A DNA stretch of 64,000 nt from Amoebidium appalachense (GCA_963693365.1 CAVNZM010000001.1:15872001-15936000); one strand, 5' to 3'. Shown: positions 31,988-44,415, counted from the stretch's first letter. The notes: generated by a model from the letters alone, not told the origin. Numbers and translations are program-made.

Positions 31988-32449
31988 ACTACCACCACCA
32001 CCATCGTCTCACACACACCACCACAACCGCAACCACTCCATCTGCGGGTTCCTGTTCGTGTTCCACAGTTCCACTCTCTTCCGCTTTTTTATTTTTTGGA
32101 GCGTACCGTTAAGAGCTCGTATACCATGCCAAGATAGTGCAGTAGGTTCCTACAGAACGATCGACATGCTTATAAAGGCCCGGCTGTAGTGTGGGGGGTA
32201 GATGGAAATTTAAGGCGTGTGGTGTAAGGGAATCGTCCCTCTATTCTGTTTTTAGAGGGTTCTGATTGGTTGGTATATTCGTTTTTTTTAAGGTTTCTGA
32301 TTGGTTGATATATTCAAAATTTTGATTGGTTGGTTTATTCGGTTTTGAGGTTTTGAGGTTTCTGATTGGTTTGTTCGTGCAGTGGTGACGTCAAGTACCA
32401 TCTTGGTTCCTCCCACGATCGCATCACCCGAAGCGGCAAGAAGGTGACC

Positions 32450-32489
<40 letters not shown>

Positions 32490-32878
32490 AAGATATGAAC
32501 TTGCAAGATATCGGTGATGCAGTGCACGAACTCACACCGGGCACACACACGTCACAACATGTATGCGTGTAGGAATCCACTGTATAAGGGCTAAGTCACA
32601 CTATTGTGTGTGTGTGTGTTTCTGTGTCTGTGTCTGTGTCTGTAACGATGAGGGTTAGTCGCATGTGGTGGTTCTGGTAACAGTTCATACCGACGAGCAT
32701 AGAGTCTGTGTATACGATCCAAACAGGGTGGGTGCTGATACTGTGTGTTTCAGATCCATCTGTCCCTGGTAGCCAACCCCTCGCACTTGGAAGCTGTTGA
32801 CCCCGTGGTGGTCGGCAAGGTCCGCGCTGAGCAGTTCCTGCAGGTAACTTATACTCCCCACCCCCATCACCCCACACA

Positions 32879-32942
<64 letters not shown>

Positions 32943-35643
32943 TGTGTACACACAATTTCCTCCTCCTCCTCCTCCTCCTCCTCCTCCTCCCGGTTATCAC
33001 CCATCCCATCTCCACTCTAAACCCAAGTTCGACCGCCTTGTTCCTCTCTGCCTCCCCTCTGGTCGACTCCTGAAGGAAATGGGAAGAGTATTTTTCTTTT
33101 CTTGTTGCTTTCCTGCCCACAGGCCTACCTGCTCTCCGTATGTGTGGGGTAGCGTATGTGCATGTGTGCAACAAAGCATCCACACCCTCCTCCTCTCTCC
33201 GTCTCAACAAACCGTCGTCCGTCCCCCGTTTCCCCCCCCCCCCCTCGTCTCTGATCAAGACGGGTGACCTACTCATGTTCAAGTGAAACAGTATCTGAGT
33301 TGGGTTTCGTTAACGAGGGGAATAGGTCGAAACTCGGGTACTGTGGATGACGTGGGCCCCCCCTGAGGATGGGCTCTGCTTATTATGCATACTCTTTATG
33401 TATGGCTTGCATTCTGCATCGTGTTATCCGTTTGTTCTTGTGTACTTCGTACTTTTTAACGCATTCAAACCCCCCCCCCCCCCCCCCCCCCCCCCTCCCC
33501 TCCGGCGGCCGGTCAACATGGTCATCACGTGAGCATGTGTTTGCACACGCACACACACAAATACACACACACACACACACATTCGGTTCCCGTCGTGTCA
33601 AACTAGAATAGTTTAATTTCACATGTTGGCCCTACTGTGTGGTGCGAAACAGAAGTTCTCACCACTTTATGTAACACACAGAGAGATACTTTTTCTAACC
33701 CGCATATGCCATACATGCACACACGTATACACTTCTAGGTACACACATACACACACAATGACGTATACATGCCCACGTGTATCCACAAACCCACCTACCC
33801 ACATATACACAATCGTACTGTGGCACTTGTCCTCGTATACTTACTTGTGTACACATGAACACTTGCAAACACTCACGTACACGTACAAACACCCCCCCCC
33901 CCCCCCCCCCCCCCCACCACCACCACCACCACCACACACACACACACAAACACCTGCACACGCGCACGCACATGTGTAACGTAAGTACACACCCACACTC
34001 ACACATTTAACCATACACAGGGCGATACTGAGCGCAAGAAGGTGATGGGTCTCCTCCTCCACGGTGACGCCGCCTTCTCCGGTCAGGGTATCGTCTATGA
34101 GACCTTCAACCTTGGTGATCTGCCCAACTATTGCACCGGCGGTACCATTCACGTTGTGTGCAACAACCAGATTGGTTTCACCACCGACCCCCGCTTCTCC
34201 CGCTCCTCCCCCTACTGCTCTGACATCGCCAAGTGTGTCGATGCCCCCATCTTCCACGTCAACGGGTATTTGTCCCCTCCCCCCTTGGCCCCCCCACGCG
34301 GCTTACTCCTCACTTCTCTTCCCTTCCTGCTATTCCTGATCTTGTGATGTTCTCCCCTTTTTTGGTTAGGCATGGTGTGGTGTGGGTGACTGAATCCGGG
34401 CACAGTAGGTGGGGGACAAGAAAAGAGAGGGGAGGGGGTGGGGGTTTCAGTTTATGGATTGGATAGGAGTAGTACAAGCGGGACTGGGGTTCGGGAAGGG
34501 GTATGGGATGACGAGTGTTTGGGGCTGGAAATATCGGTTTAAAGGTACAAATGCGTGGATTTGATTTGATTGCAAAGTAGAGGGAAACGTGTTGATGTGT
34601 TTGCTGACGATGGGATGGTTGTAAGAGGGAGAGACAAATTTTGGTAATTTTTCTGTGTTTTTGGTGATTTCCCTTTTTTTTTCTGACGCATGGTGCACAC
34701 AGTGATGATGTGGAGTCCGTGGTCAAGGTCTGCAAGCTGGCCGTCGACTGGCGCCAGAAGTTCGGCAAGGACGTCGTCATTGACATTGTACGTATCCTTT
34801 GGTGGCTCAAAACACACATGCACAAGAGGTTGATGGGGTTTAGGGAGGAGGATGGGAGAAAGGGGAAGGAGGAGGGGTGTTTTTGTGGGTGTGTGGGGGG
34901 GGGGGGGGGGGGAGGGGGGGGGGGGGGGGTAGCGGTAGCGGTAGCGGTATTTTTGCCATGTGGTCTGAAAAGTGTGCAATCGTTGCTCTCTGCTTCATGG
35001 ATACTAGTCATGACCCCTCTTTCTCCCTCCTGTCTCCCTGTCTGTGTGCAACTCCACACGTCTCATGAGTGAGTGAGTGAATGAGTTAAGAGCTTGTGTG
35101 TGCACTTCTGTGTCTTTTTGTGTGCGCGCCTACGTGCTTGTCTCTTATCTCTAACTTACACTTCCACTTACAGGTTGGCTACCGCCGCCATGGACACAAC
35201 GAGATCGACCAGCCTGCCTTCACACAGCCGCTCATGTATGCCGCCATCAGCAAGCACCGCCCCGTGCTGCAGATCTACAGGGACCAGCTGCTCAAGGAGG
35301 GTACGTGTGTGTGGGTGGGTGTGTGTCTGTGCACGTAGTTGTGTGTGCATACGGTTTTTGGGGAATGGGTTGAAGTAGTGCTGTGTGTGTGTGGTCCTGT
35401 ATGCGTGGGTGAGGGTGAGGGTGAGGGAGTGTGTGCTCGTGGGTGGGTGGGTGGGTGGCAGTTTGTGTGTGTGTGTGTGTGTGTGTTTTTGGGTTTGTGG
35501 CTGTACGTGTGCGTGCGTGGTTAGTTGGATGGGTGGGGACTTGTTTTGGGGTAATTGGATATTATTTTTGTTTAGGGGTGAGGGGAGGATCCTCAGCAAG
35601 ATTCATACTTTCTCGGTGACACTTGTTTTGTTTACCTCATCTA

Positions 35644-35684
<41 letters not shown>

Positions 35685-35710
35685 AAAAAAAAACAAAAAC
35701 AAAAACAAAC

Positions 35711-35749
<39 letters not shown>

Positions 35750-36193
35750 CCACACACCCACACACCCATCCCACACACACGTACCCACACCTGTTTTCTC
35801 CCAGGCGTGATCACCCCCGAGGAGTTCCAAGCCATGGACGGGTCCTACCAGAAGATGTGCCAGGACGCATACGAGCGCAGCAAGTCCACAGGGTTCCACA
35901 TTGACGAGTGGCTGGATTCCCGCTGGAAGGGCATGAAGAGCAGGGTCTCCCACGCATCCATCTTTGATACTGGTGTGCCCAAGGAGAGACTCCACCAGAT
36001 TGGCCAAAAGATTAGCAACGTGCCTGCTGACTTTACCCCCCACTCCGGTATCACCCGCTTCCTCAAGGCCCGCCAAAAGTGCTTCGAGGTGCGTATGTGT
36101 GTGTGTGTTGTGTTGTAATGTGAAGATTAGAAGCTGCAGAAATCAATCCTACCCCCCCCCCCCCCCCCCCCCCCCCCCTTCCCCCTCCCCCTT

Positions 36194-36235
<42 letters not shown>

Positions 36236-36337
36236 GTCATATCCTCGCTCAAGGAAACCCCCCTTTCTACCCATTTCCCTTTCTCCCCGCGGCTCTCTCC
36301 TCCTCCATCCGCTGCTCTGTTAACTCGATGCATCGTA

Positions 36338-36382
<45 letters not shown>

Positions 36383-37198
36383 CCGCCCGGGGTTTTCCAA
36401 CTTGCCCTGGCTTACTTCCTTGCTTCTTCTTTTGCACCTTAACGCCTCCCCACACGTGCCACTAACATACTCCCCCCCCCCCCCCCCCCCCAAATTTCCT
36501 CCTCATTTCTTACCACAGACTGGCAAGGACATTGACTGGGCCACTGCTGAGTCTCTTGCCTTCGGCTCTCTCCTTCTCGAGGACTACCACGTGCGCCTGT
36601 CCGGTCAGGACGTCGAGCGCGGTACCTTCTCCCAGCGCCACGTGTGTCTCACTGATCAGAAGACCGAGAAGAAATACACTGCGCTCCAGAACCTCTCTCC
36701 CGATCAGGCCCCGTTCACTGTTGCTAACTCGTCTCTGTCTGAGTATGGGTGCCTCGGTTTCGAGCTCGGTTACTCCCTGGCCAACCCCAACGCACTTGTG
36801 ATGTGGGAGGCTCAGTTCGGTGATTTCTCGAACGGTTGCCAGATCATCTTCGATCAGGTGTGTGTTGTGTGTGTGTGTGTGTGTGTGCACGTGCGTGTGC
36901 GTGTGCGTGCGCGCGTGTGTGCATGTGTACCACTAGAACGCGGAGTTCCGAATTGACGAGTTTGTAATTATTTCGATGCTCACACGTTTTTTTACCACGT
37001 GCTTCAATACGACATACTGCAACGTCTGATACTTTGCTGCCACCATAAGTCTGACACTGTTTTGTGCAGTTCATCTCGTCCATGGAGCAGAAGTGGCTGC
37101 GCCAGACCGGCATCACCCTGCTGCTGCCCCACGGCTACGAGGGTGCCGGCCCAGAGCACTCCAGCGCACGCCTCGAGCGCTTCCTGCAGATGGTACGT

Positions 37199-37242
<44 letters not shown>

Positions 37243-37579
37243 GCGTGCCAAGACATATGGGTATATGACCGTGCATTACGTGTGTGTGGACAACCTTGCA
37301 TACATACACACCCTTTGATTGAGCACATGCACCAGTACACCTCCGATCCCCAAGATGCCTATCTGGTACGTTTTCTTACGGTATACGAAGGGCACAGGCA
37401 TCCGTCCACAAAAACATACTCGAACATGCCTTCAGCTGCAGGCATGCCCACGGCTACATGTGAAACAGCGGCCACACTACACCATACACATACACAGTCC
37501 CCTGCCCAACTCATCACTTAACTCTGCCCCCCTCTTCCTCTGTTTCCCCCTCGGGGCAACCTAGACAAACAGTCGTGCG

Positions 37580-37613
<34 letters not shown>

Positions 37614-37656
37614 AACACGAGAAGACAATCCTAAACTTAAACATAAAACTAACCCT

Positions 37657-37704
<48 letters not shown>

Positions 37705-38007
37705 TTTTTTTTTTCCCCTCCTCGCGCACCTACAGAGTGACGACGCCGATGATGTTATCCCCGACCTGGACGGCAAGGTGCGCAAGCAGATCCAGGACAC
37801 CAACTGGCAGGTGATGATGCTCAGCACCCCCGCAAACTATTTCCACGCCCTGCGCCGCCAGCTGCACCGCGAGTTCCGCAAGCCCCTGATCATCATGACA
37901 CCCAAGTCCCTGCTGCGTCTGCGTGCCTGCGTCTCCTCCATTGATGACGTGGCTGAAGGCACCCGCTTCCGCCGCCTGATCCACGATGAGACCGTATGTT
38001 TTTACCC

Positions 38008-38085
<78 letters not shown>

Positions 38086-38559
38086 ACACACACTCACACA
38101 CAAGACATTCCCATGCCTGTTTTGTGGACGACGTGTGCTCACCAGTGCAGGGCCCAAAAAAATAGTTTTTATAAAACTAAAAAACGGTAGGATTATGGTG
38201 CCAGTCTCGTTTGGTTGCTTGGATGTTCTCTTTCATGGAGAGTCGGAGACACTCAAAAACAAGCTTCAGCCAGGTCAGGGCCCCTTTTCCATGCTCTATG
38301 TATGTTTTCTGCGCACTGAAAGCCAGTTCAGCGCTTCTGGCAAGCCCAGTTTTGTGGCTTGATTTTTCGGCAGGTTTTAGCCGTACTCCGCGCGCGCTCC
38401 CACACATACCCACACACACACACTGACTGACTGACTGACTGATTGACTGCTTGCCTGCTGCAGTTTGCCGAGCCCAGTGCTGACGTCAAGCGGCTGATCT
38501 TCTGCTCGGGCAAGGTCAAGTACGACCTGCTCAAGGCCAGAGACGATGCCGGCCTCGGC

Positions 38560-38639
<80 letters not shown>

Positions 38640-38760
38640 GTGAATGTGTGCAACAACTCTCGTGTTGCTTGTTGGTATGTATAGGTCATAGCAGCAGGTC
38701 TGCAGCTGAGAATGTTTGTGTGTGTGGTAGGTTGGACGTTCCTTCTGTGGTGGTGGTGGG

Positions 38761-38795
<35 letters not shown>

Positions 38796-39793
38796 CTCTG
38801 ACGGGTTATAACGCTAAGAATATGCGAACCGACTTCTGATGTTGCAACAAGACGATTCTTGCCCCTTGATGAAGTCACAATTGCATGCATCTTAGTGCCG
38901 TTCTTCCCATTTGAATCAAAATTCTGACCCCCCCCCCCCCCCCCCTCCCCCCTCCCCCTCCCCTCCCTTTCCCTCTCTCCCTCTTCTCATCTGAGCAGCA
39001 AGATTGCCATTGCGTCAGTGGAGCAGATTTCTCCGTTCCCGTTCGACCTTGTCCGTCGCCAGGCCGAGATGTTCCCCAATGCGGACATTGTGTGGTGCCA
39101 GGAGGAGCCCAAGAACATGGGCGCATGGTCATACGTTAACCCCCGCATTGAGACCGCCCTCAAGCCCTCGTCCACACACAACGGTGCACGCCCCAAGTAT
39201 GTGCTACAACCCCTTACCCCCCCCCCCCCCCCCCCCCCCCCTCCACCTCCCCACCCCCCACCACCAAACACACATATTCACGCACACAAAACCACCACGA
39301 CCTCGAAAAAAGGAACACGCATCTGTGGGCGCACACACAGAGAGAGAATTGTGTAACCACATGTGCAGGCGCGGTCAACCCCCCCCCCCCCCTCCCCTCC
39401 CCACCATGCTCCGCTCCGCCCAAACATCCGCAAACGCACATTGTACAGTTATCCTCAATGACAGTCATCTTCACATTATCCAAGTTTTAGTCTGTGTGTT
39501 TCTGGGCTTATGTGAAGATGACATTTCATAGGGTGGTACTGACGGATTCTTCCATCGATTGGTGGTTGTGGTGGTGGGGTGGGGTGGGGGCGGAGAGAGG
39601 GGCAAGGGGGAGGGTTTGCAGAATCGCACAAAACTTTTTGAGGGATTTTTATGGATGGAAATTACGTTTGCTTACACCTTTTTTTCCCCGCAGGTATGTG
39701 GGTCGCAAGCCATCCGCCGCCACGGCCACCGGCAACAAGAAGCAGCACAAGTACGAGGAGCATGCCTTCCTCGAGGCTGCAATGACCATCTAA
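26170..39793 (+). CDS. OGDH: 2-oxoglutarate dehydrogenase E1 component, mitochondrial
   Basis: Twenty-two exons: 26170-26306, 26660-26717, 27338-27407, 28084-28294, 28885-28963, 29401-29512, 30104-30200, 30696-30760, 31329-31456, 31878-31927, 32383-32443, 32754-32843, 34021-34265, 34703-34787, 35174-35300, 35805-36088, 36519-36857, 37070-37192, 37736-37993, 38464-38561, 38999-39196 and 39694-39793; 1004 aa, every phase consistent (human about 1023). It is the thiamine-diphosphate E1 of the TCA-cycle complex that decarboxylates 2-oxoglutarate. The ATG lies in GCCACCATG right after a splice acceptor. The N-terminus is a basic, acid-free mitochondrial leader. Motifs: [35 protein letters not shown] (H303), [20 protein letters not shown] (402-409), [53 protein letters not shown], and the C-terminal ATGNKKxH. 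The calcium-binding region was not assessed. An alternative NAGNAG acceptor exists at 38996/38999. Confidence 0.97.
29601..29700 (+). repeat. Intronic poly-C-tailed repeat family, copy 6
   Basis: OGDH intron 6. GAATGGGCTTTGCTTATTAT start, GGTTGCACTCCGCATTCCG core, TTGTCCGTTATGAATGTATA, ends ACACATTAC at a poly-C tract. Confidence 0.8.
30629..30688. repeat. CA microsatellite abutting an OGDH acceptor
   Basis: (CA)n of about 60 bp ending in CGTGCAG, which is the acceptor of the exon at 30696. Similar CA tracts lie at 32881-32939, 35719-35745 and 37199-37240 within OGDH introns. Confidence 0.9.
32228..32382 (+). repeat. TTCTGATTGGTTG tandem repeats before an OGDH acceptor
   Basis: Four copies of (T)TCTGATTGGTTGGTATATTC-like sequence, spaced about 35-50 bp, fill the last 130 bp of OGDH intron 10 up to the exon at 32383. 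Confidence 0.75.
33361..33470 (+). repeat. Intronic poly-C-tailed repeat family, copy 7
   Basis: OGDH intron 12. CCCTGAGGATGGGCTCTGCT start, TTATTATGCATACTCTTTAT, GCTTGCATTCTGCATCGTG core, ACGCATTCAAAC end followed by poly-C. The most complete copy. Confidence 0.85.
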
Positions 39794-40145
39794 AAACCCC
39801 CCTTATTCAAGTTTACTAATATAAGCCGCTGCATCCCTGACGCTCGAAATTTGGCTACGGGATCGGCGACCCCCCCTGGGCTTGACGGCCTAGTGTGATA
39901 GACCCCCCCCCCCCCCCTGCCCCATGGCGAATAGCTGGGGGGTAGGGTAGTGTTGTGTTTGTGCTTGAGTGGATGTGTGTGCTGGACCGTGTCTGCAGCA
40001 CGAAAGTAAAAGTCGAACTGAGGGATTTTTGATATGTTCACTGCATGGAACTTTTGGGGGAGTACTGCCTTTACCCCCCCCCCCCCCCCCCCCCCCCCCC
40101 GCGCGCCCGCGCCCCGCCCGGGGATTCACCCTGATGGCACATATT

Positions 40146-40194
40146 GGGTCAGTGGGATGGACAGTTTGCGCCTTTCTGTCCATCCCACTGACCC
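40146..40194 (+). other. Perfect 19-bp stem-loop downstream of OGDH
   Basis: GGGTCAGTGGGATGGACAG (40146-40164), an 11-nt loop, then its exact reverse complement (40176-40194), 353 bp after the OGDH stop codon. Function unknown; it could be a small-RNA precursor, a 3'-end element or a transposon relic. Confidence 0.85.
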
Positions 40195-40823
40195 GTCTCC
40201 CGTCCCTCCACCTCTTGCTCTCTCTCTCTCTCTAGATAGTCTCTCTACCTCTCTCCTCCCTCCCAAAACAACTATGAACCTGATTATCATACTCTGCAGA
40301 GAATTGCTCAACCTTTTCTCCCCTTGCAACCTTGAGAAATTGGTTGTTGGTATGTGCCACTATATGGGGTTGGCAAGTAACTGGTGAACAGGCGCTAAAA
40401 CCATTGTCTCCACCATTCCTTCAGCAGTGCCATGACAGACAGGTACCGTTTGTAGCTTCCTAAGATCTTTACTCCTTTTACAAGTCGGACTCCCTCTTCC
40501 ATGCGCATGCACGCCTAGCTAGCTATAAAAAAAGAAGAAAAGGCCTTTATAATTAAATCACAGGCTGACTCAGTCCCCTCAAGACCTCGCAACTTGAGTA
40601 CTAGTGGCTTTATATTGCCAGAGCCGAGGCATTCCCGCGGACGTATACCTGGCCTCCCTCTCCGCGATGCTTCGATGCAGTCATTGCAATGGTCGTTATG
40701 GGCAAAAACAAAACCGGGGCGGCTATCCCGATGGGCCGTGGCAGCGAGGGAGGGGAGAGGCCCGGGGGCCCCACGCGTAGCTACTTAGCTAGGGGCTCCC
40801 AGTCCCCCTCGCTCTCTGAATCC

Positions 40824-40826
<3 letters not shown>

Positions 40827-40906
<80 letters not shown>

Positions 40907-40993
40907 GACTCTGTCTCTCTCTCTCCCGACTCTCTTTCAGCTCTTTCTCGAGGCTCTCTATCTCTCTCCCTCTCTCTGAGACACACACACACA

Positions 40994-41078
<85 letters not shown>

Positions 41079-41158
41079 CTCTCTCTCTCTCTCGCTCTGA
41101 GACTCTATGTATCTCTCTCTCCCCGAGACTCTCTCTCTCTCTCTCTCTCTCCCTCTAT
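40827..41158. repeat. CT microsatellite cluster
   Basis: Several long (CT)n runs (40827-40905, 40995-41074 and shorter ones) broken by short unique pieces such as GACTC and the ACACAC block at 40981. Confidence 0.95.
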
Positions 41159-41295
41159 CACACTGGCTGTCCCCTGATTCAGGCCTATTAGGCTCTCTAG
41201 ATCTCCCTCTCCCCTTCTCTCGGATCCTCTCCCTCTCTCGCCGAAGTTCCCCTGAGCCCTGCTGCCCTAGCTAGCCGAGTCAGCCCCCCCTCCCC

Positions 41296-41353
<58 letters not shown>

Positions 41354-41485
41354 CACTGGCTTTCCCCTGATTCAGGTCTATTAGGCTCTCTAGAACTCCC
41401 TCTCCCCTTCTCTCGGATCCTCTCCCACTCTCGTTCTCCTTCGAGCCCTGCTGCCCTAGCTAGCTGAGTCAGCCCCCCTCCCCAA
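41158..41485. repeat. 193-bp tandem duplication
   Basis: TCACACTGGCTGTCCCCTGA begins one copy at 41158 and a near match (TTTCCC for TGTCCC) begins the second at 41351. Both contain CTAGCTAGC/TGAGTCAGCCCCCC and are separated by a CT run. Confidence 0.85.
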
Positions 41486-41545
41486 CCCTCGATCCCCCCC
41501 CCCCCCCCCCCCCACCTCCTCCCCCCCCCTCCCCCCCCCCCCCCC

Positions 41546-41585
<40 letters not shown>

Positions 41586-42256
41586 ACCACCACCACCACC
41601 ACCCACGTGCACCCACCCCCACGGGTGAGTGTTGCGGGCCTCTCCGGATCCCAGCCACTCGCTGCCACGGCCACTCGCCGTTTTTGTTGTTGCTCCATGA
41701 CCCATTGAATGACTGTACTACATGTGCGAGTAGGGGGCCAAGATGATCATGCCACGTCACGTGCACGCGGCCTTCTACATAAATATGGCCTCCAACGAAT
41801 GTGCTCTTGCACATTTTCCAAGGGTAGCTGGAGAGTAGGAGAGGCACGTGATCAGCGACCCTTCGAGTGACACTGACTGGTTTTGCCGACACAAGGTGGT
41901 GAACTGTGTTCCACAATGTTTGGCTACCGATTGGTTTCCTTTCAGTCGATGAATAGCCAATAGGAACCGCTAAAAAACACGTCTGCGTCACTATTCACTG
42001 GTTGTCCCTCTATACCCGCACACTCCCCGAAACGTGCGCTGGACGAAGATGGTCTAATTTGCCAGCTTAATCATTTGCCAGCTTTATCAGCCAGTAAAAT
42101 AAATAAAATATCATTAAAAAATAATTCTATTGTATATTTTTCCACCTAATATTAGTTACCGAGGTCTAACCTTCGAATCGCTCGACCAGGACGAAGGACC
42201 TTTCACGGTGTTTGTTTTTGTGCAGTAGCATAAAGTTTAGGAAGATGCTGATAAAG

Positions 42257-42264
42257 TATATAAA
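42257..42264 (+). promoter_or_regulatory. TATA box of the Old Yellow Enzyme gene
   Basis: TATATAAA lies 96 bp before the chosen ATG. It would place transcription start near 42290, downstream of the in-frame ATG at 42245, which supports the start at 42353. Confidence 0.6.
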
Positions 42265-42352
42265 CCACTTTTTTCTGGATAACCGGCTCACAAAAACCCA
42301 AAACCCTGCGCCATTACACCACTTGAAGGAAAAACACTTTCAGCATTTCAAC

Positions 42353-44068
42353 ATGGTTTCCGCCGTTCCCAAGATGTTCACTCCACTCCGCGTGGGTGCA
42401 CTCCAGCTTGCCCACCGCGTCATTCTGGCCCCTCTTACCCGCTGCCGCGCGGATCCCGGTGAAATTCAGTCGGAAATCGCCATTGAGTACTATTTGCAGA
42501 GAACCACTCCGGGGGGTCTCCTCATTTCCGAGGCCACTCAAATCAGCCAGGAGGGGCAGGGCACACCGAATACCCCTGGCATCTTCACCAGCGAGCAGGC
42601 TGAAGCGTGGAAGAAGGTTATTGATGCCGTGCATGCCAAAGGTGCGTACTGTTTATTATGTAGTTGTGAATGCTTTTAAAGGTTTTGCTCCCGGCTACCA
42701 TCTTCGGATGTGGAAAGAAAGAAAAAGGACTAAGCCCCCCCCCCCCCCCCCCCCCCCTCCCTCCCTCCATCCTCCTCCCCCCCCCCCCCCCCCCCCCCCT
42801 GCCCCCCGATCCATCTTACAGCAGCATGCACTTTTTCCTGGGTCCGACTGAACACCTCTACACATTCGCTCTCAATCACATGCTCTCATGCGTCTAGCAA
42901 TGTTACAACTTACGCTATCTACCCAACCTACCCCATGCACACCTGCTCCGCCTCTGTCTTTGTCGTATCGCACAGTTTCTAGGACCTGTCCAACAAGCTA
43001 CTTCCCCCTCCCCCTCCCCCCTCCCCCCCCCCCAATAACCCTTTCTAGCCCCATCCTATTCCCTTACCCCCCCCCCCTTCCCCCCATGTCCAACAAGCCA
43101 CTGCCCTCCCCCCCTAACCCCTTCCTCTCAGATCTCCATCATATTCCCTTGCCTCCCCCGCCTCTCCCCTACCCCTGTCATTTTCTCTTTCTTGCCTAAT
43201 ACTCACCCTTCTCCCTTCACCTGCAGGGGGTTTCATTTTTGCGCAACTGTGGCACCAGGGCCGCCAGTCCCACTCGTCCTTCCAACCAAACGGCAGCCTG
43301 CCGGTGGCCCCCTCCGCCATCCCCATCAAGGGTAGCAGCCGCGTGATGACCAAAAATTACGAAAAGGTCCCGTATGAAACCCCCCGCGCACTGGAAACGG
43401 ACGAAATTCCACGTGTAATTGCCGATTTTGTCCATGCGGCAAAGACTGCAAAGGAGGCCGGGTTCGACGGGGTTGAAGTTCACGGGGCAAACGGCTATCT
43501 AATTGATCAATTTCTGCACGAGGAGGCCAATCAGAGGACGGATAATTACGGGGGGTCCATTGAAAATCGCGTGCGGTTTCTGGTCGAGACGGTGAAGGCG
43601 GTGGTGGATGTGTGGGGGTCCGACCGGGTCGGCGTGCGTCTATCTCCCCCCATTTATATCCATGACAGCGACAAGGAGGCTCTCTTCACCCACGCTATCC
43701 AAGAGCTCAACAAATTTAACCTCGCCTATATCCACTTGATCGACCCCCCCGCCTACGCCCGCCCGGGGCAGCCCCAGGCGGAGGAAATTGTGAAACTCAC
43801 GACGGGGTTCTTCAGGCCGATCGTAAAAACGGTCCTAATCGAAAACGGGGGTGTCGATCGTGAATCAGGGTTGGAATTGATCGAGAAGGGAGATAGCGAT
43901 GCGATTGCATATGGGAGATTGTTTTTGTCCAATCCTGATTTGCCCCGCCGTATTCAGGAAAACCTGCCGTTGAACAACATCGATTACGCGACTTTTTTCA
44001 CCCCCGGGCCAAAGGGATATACCGATTATCCGTTCTACTCGGAGACTAAGAGCGAGGCAACCGCCTAA
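42353..44068 (+). CDS. Old Yellow Enzyme family NAD(P)H:flavin (ene) reductase
   Basis: Two exons, 42353-42641 and 43227-44068, give 376 aa, the usual family length. OYEs are FMN-dependent TIM-barrel enzymes that reduce activated C=C bonds of enones, including 12-oxophytodienoate in plants. The N-terminus FTPLRVGALQLAHRVILAPL and TRCRA, then GLLISEATQIS, QLWHQGRQSH and HGANGYLIDQFLHE are diagnostic; H182, N185 and Y187 correspond to the substrate-binding His/Asn and the proton-donor Tyr. RTDNYGGSIENRVRF, RLSPP and AIAYGRLFLSNPDL complete the FMN and barrel signatures. No targeting signal is seen if the ATG at 42353 is used; the upstream in-frame ATG at 42245 would add 36 residues but lies between the TATA box and the expected start site. 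The substrate is unknown. The single intron contrasts with its intron-dense neighbours, which may reflect later acquisition, but this is weak. Confidence 0.95.
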
Positions 44069-44415
44069 AATCCGGAGAGGGTTTGCGATTTCTTTTGTTT
44101 CTTGGGATAGTTCGAGATATGCTTGAAATATGTATTTAGCTGTGCAATGTGTGATAAGATCTGTAAACAGGAAGCTTTACATAAACAGGAAGCTTATACA
44201 GAGTCTTTCTATTATTTTTGCTTATTAGATGAAATATCTGTCTCTTTTCTTTTGGGCTTTTTGTGTGTGTGTGTGTGTGTGTGTGTTGGGGGGGTGGGGG
44301 GTGTTTGTGTGGTGGAGGGGGGGGGGGGGGGGGGGGGGGGTGTTTGTGTGGTGTGGGGGGGGGGGGGGGGGGGGGGGGGACCAAAAGTGGGATCGACACT
44401 GGTTTGGGTAAAAAC

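Larger units (their letters stand above)
39794..42256. other. Intergenic: OGDH 3' region to reductase promoter
   Basis: No coding exon recognised. Contents: a perfect hairpin at 40146-40194, CT-rich microsatellites (40827-41152), a 193-bp duplication (41158-41485), poly-C and CA tracts (41487-41583), and the upstream region of the reductase with ATTGG motifs near 41930 and 41947 and CACGTG near 41757 and 41845. No clear AATAAA follows the OGDH stop; ATTAAA at about 40552 is a possible substitute. Confidence 0.6.

Noticed and set aside
42245-42352. Upstream in-frame ATG extending the reductase by 36 residues
   Set aside because: It precedes the TATA box, and the family N-terminus begins a few residues after the ATG at 42353.
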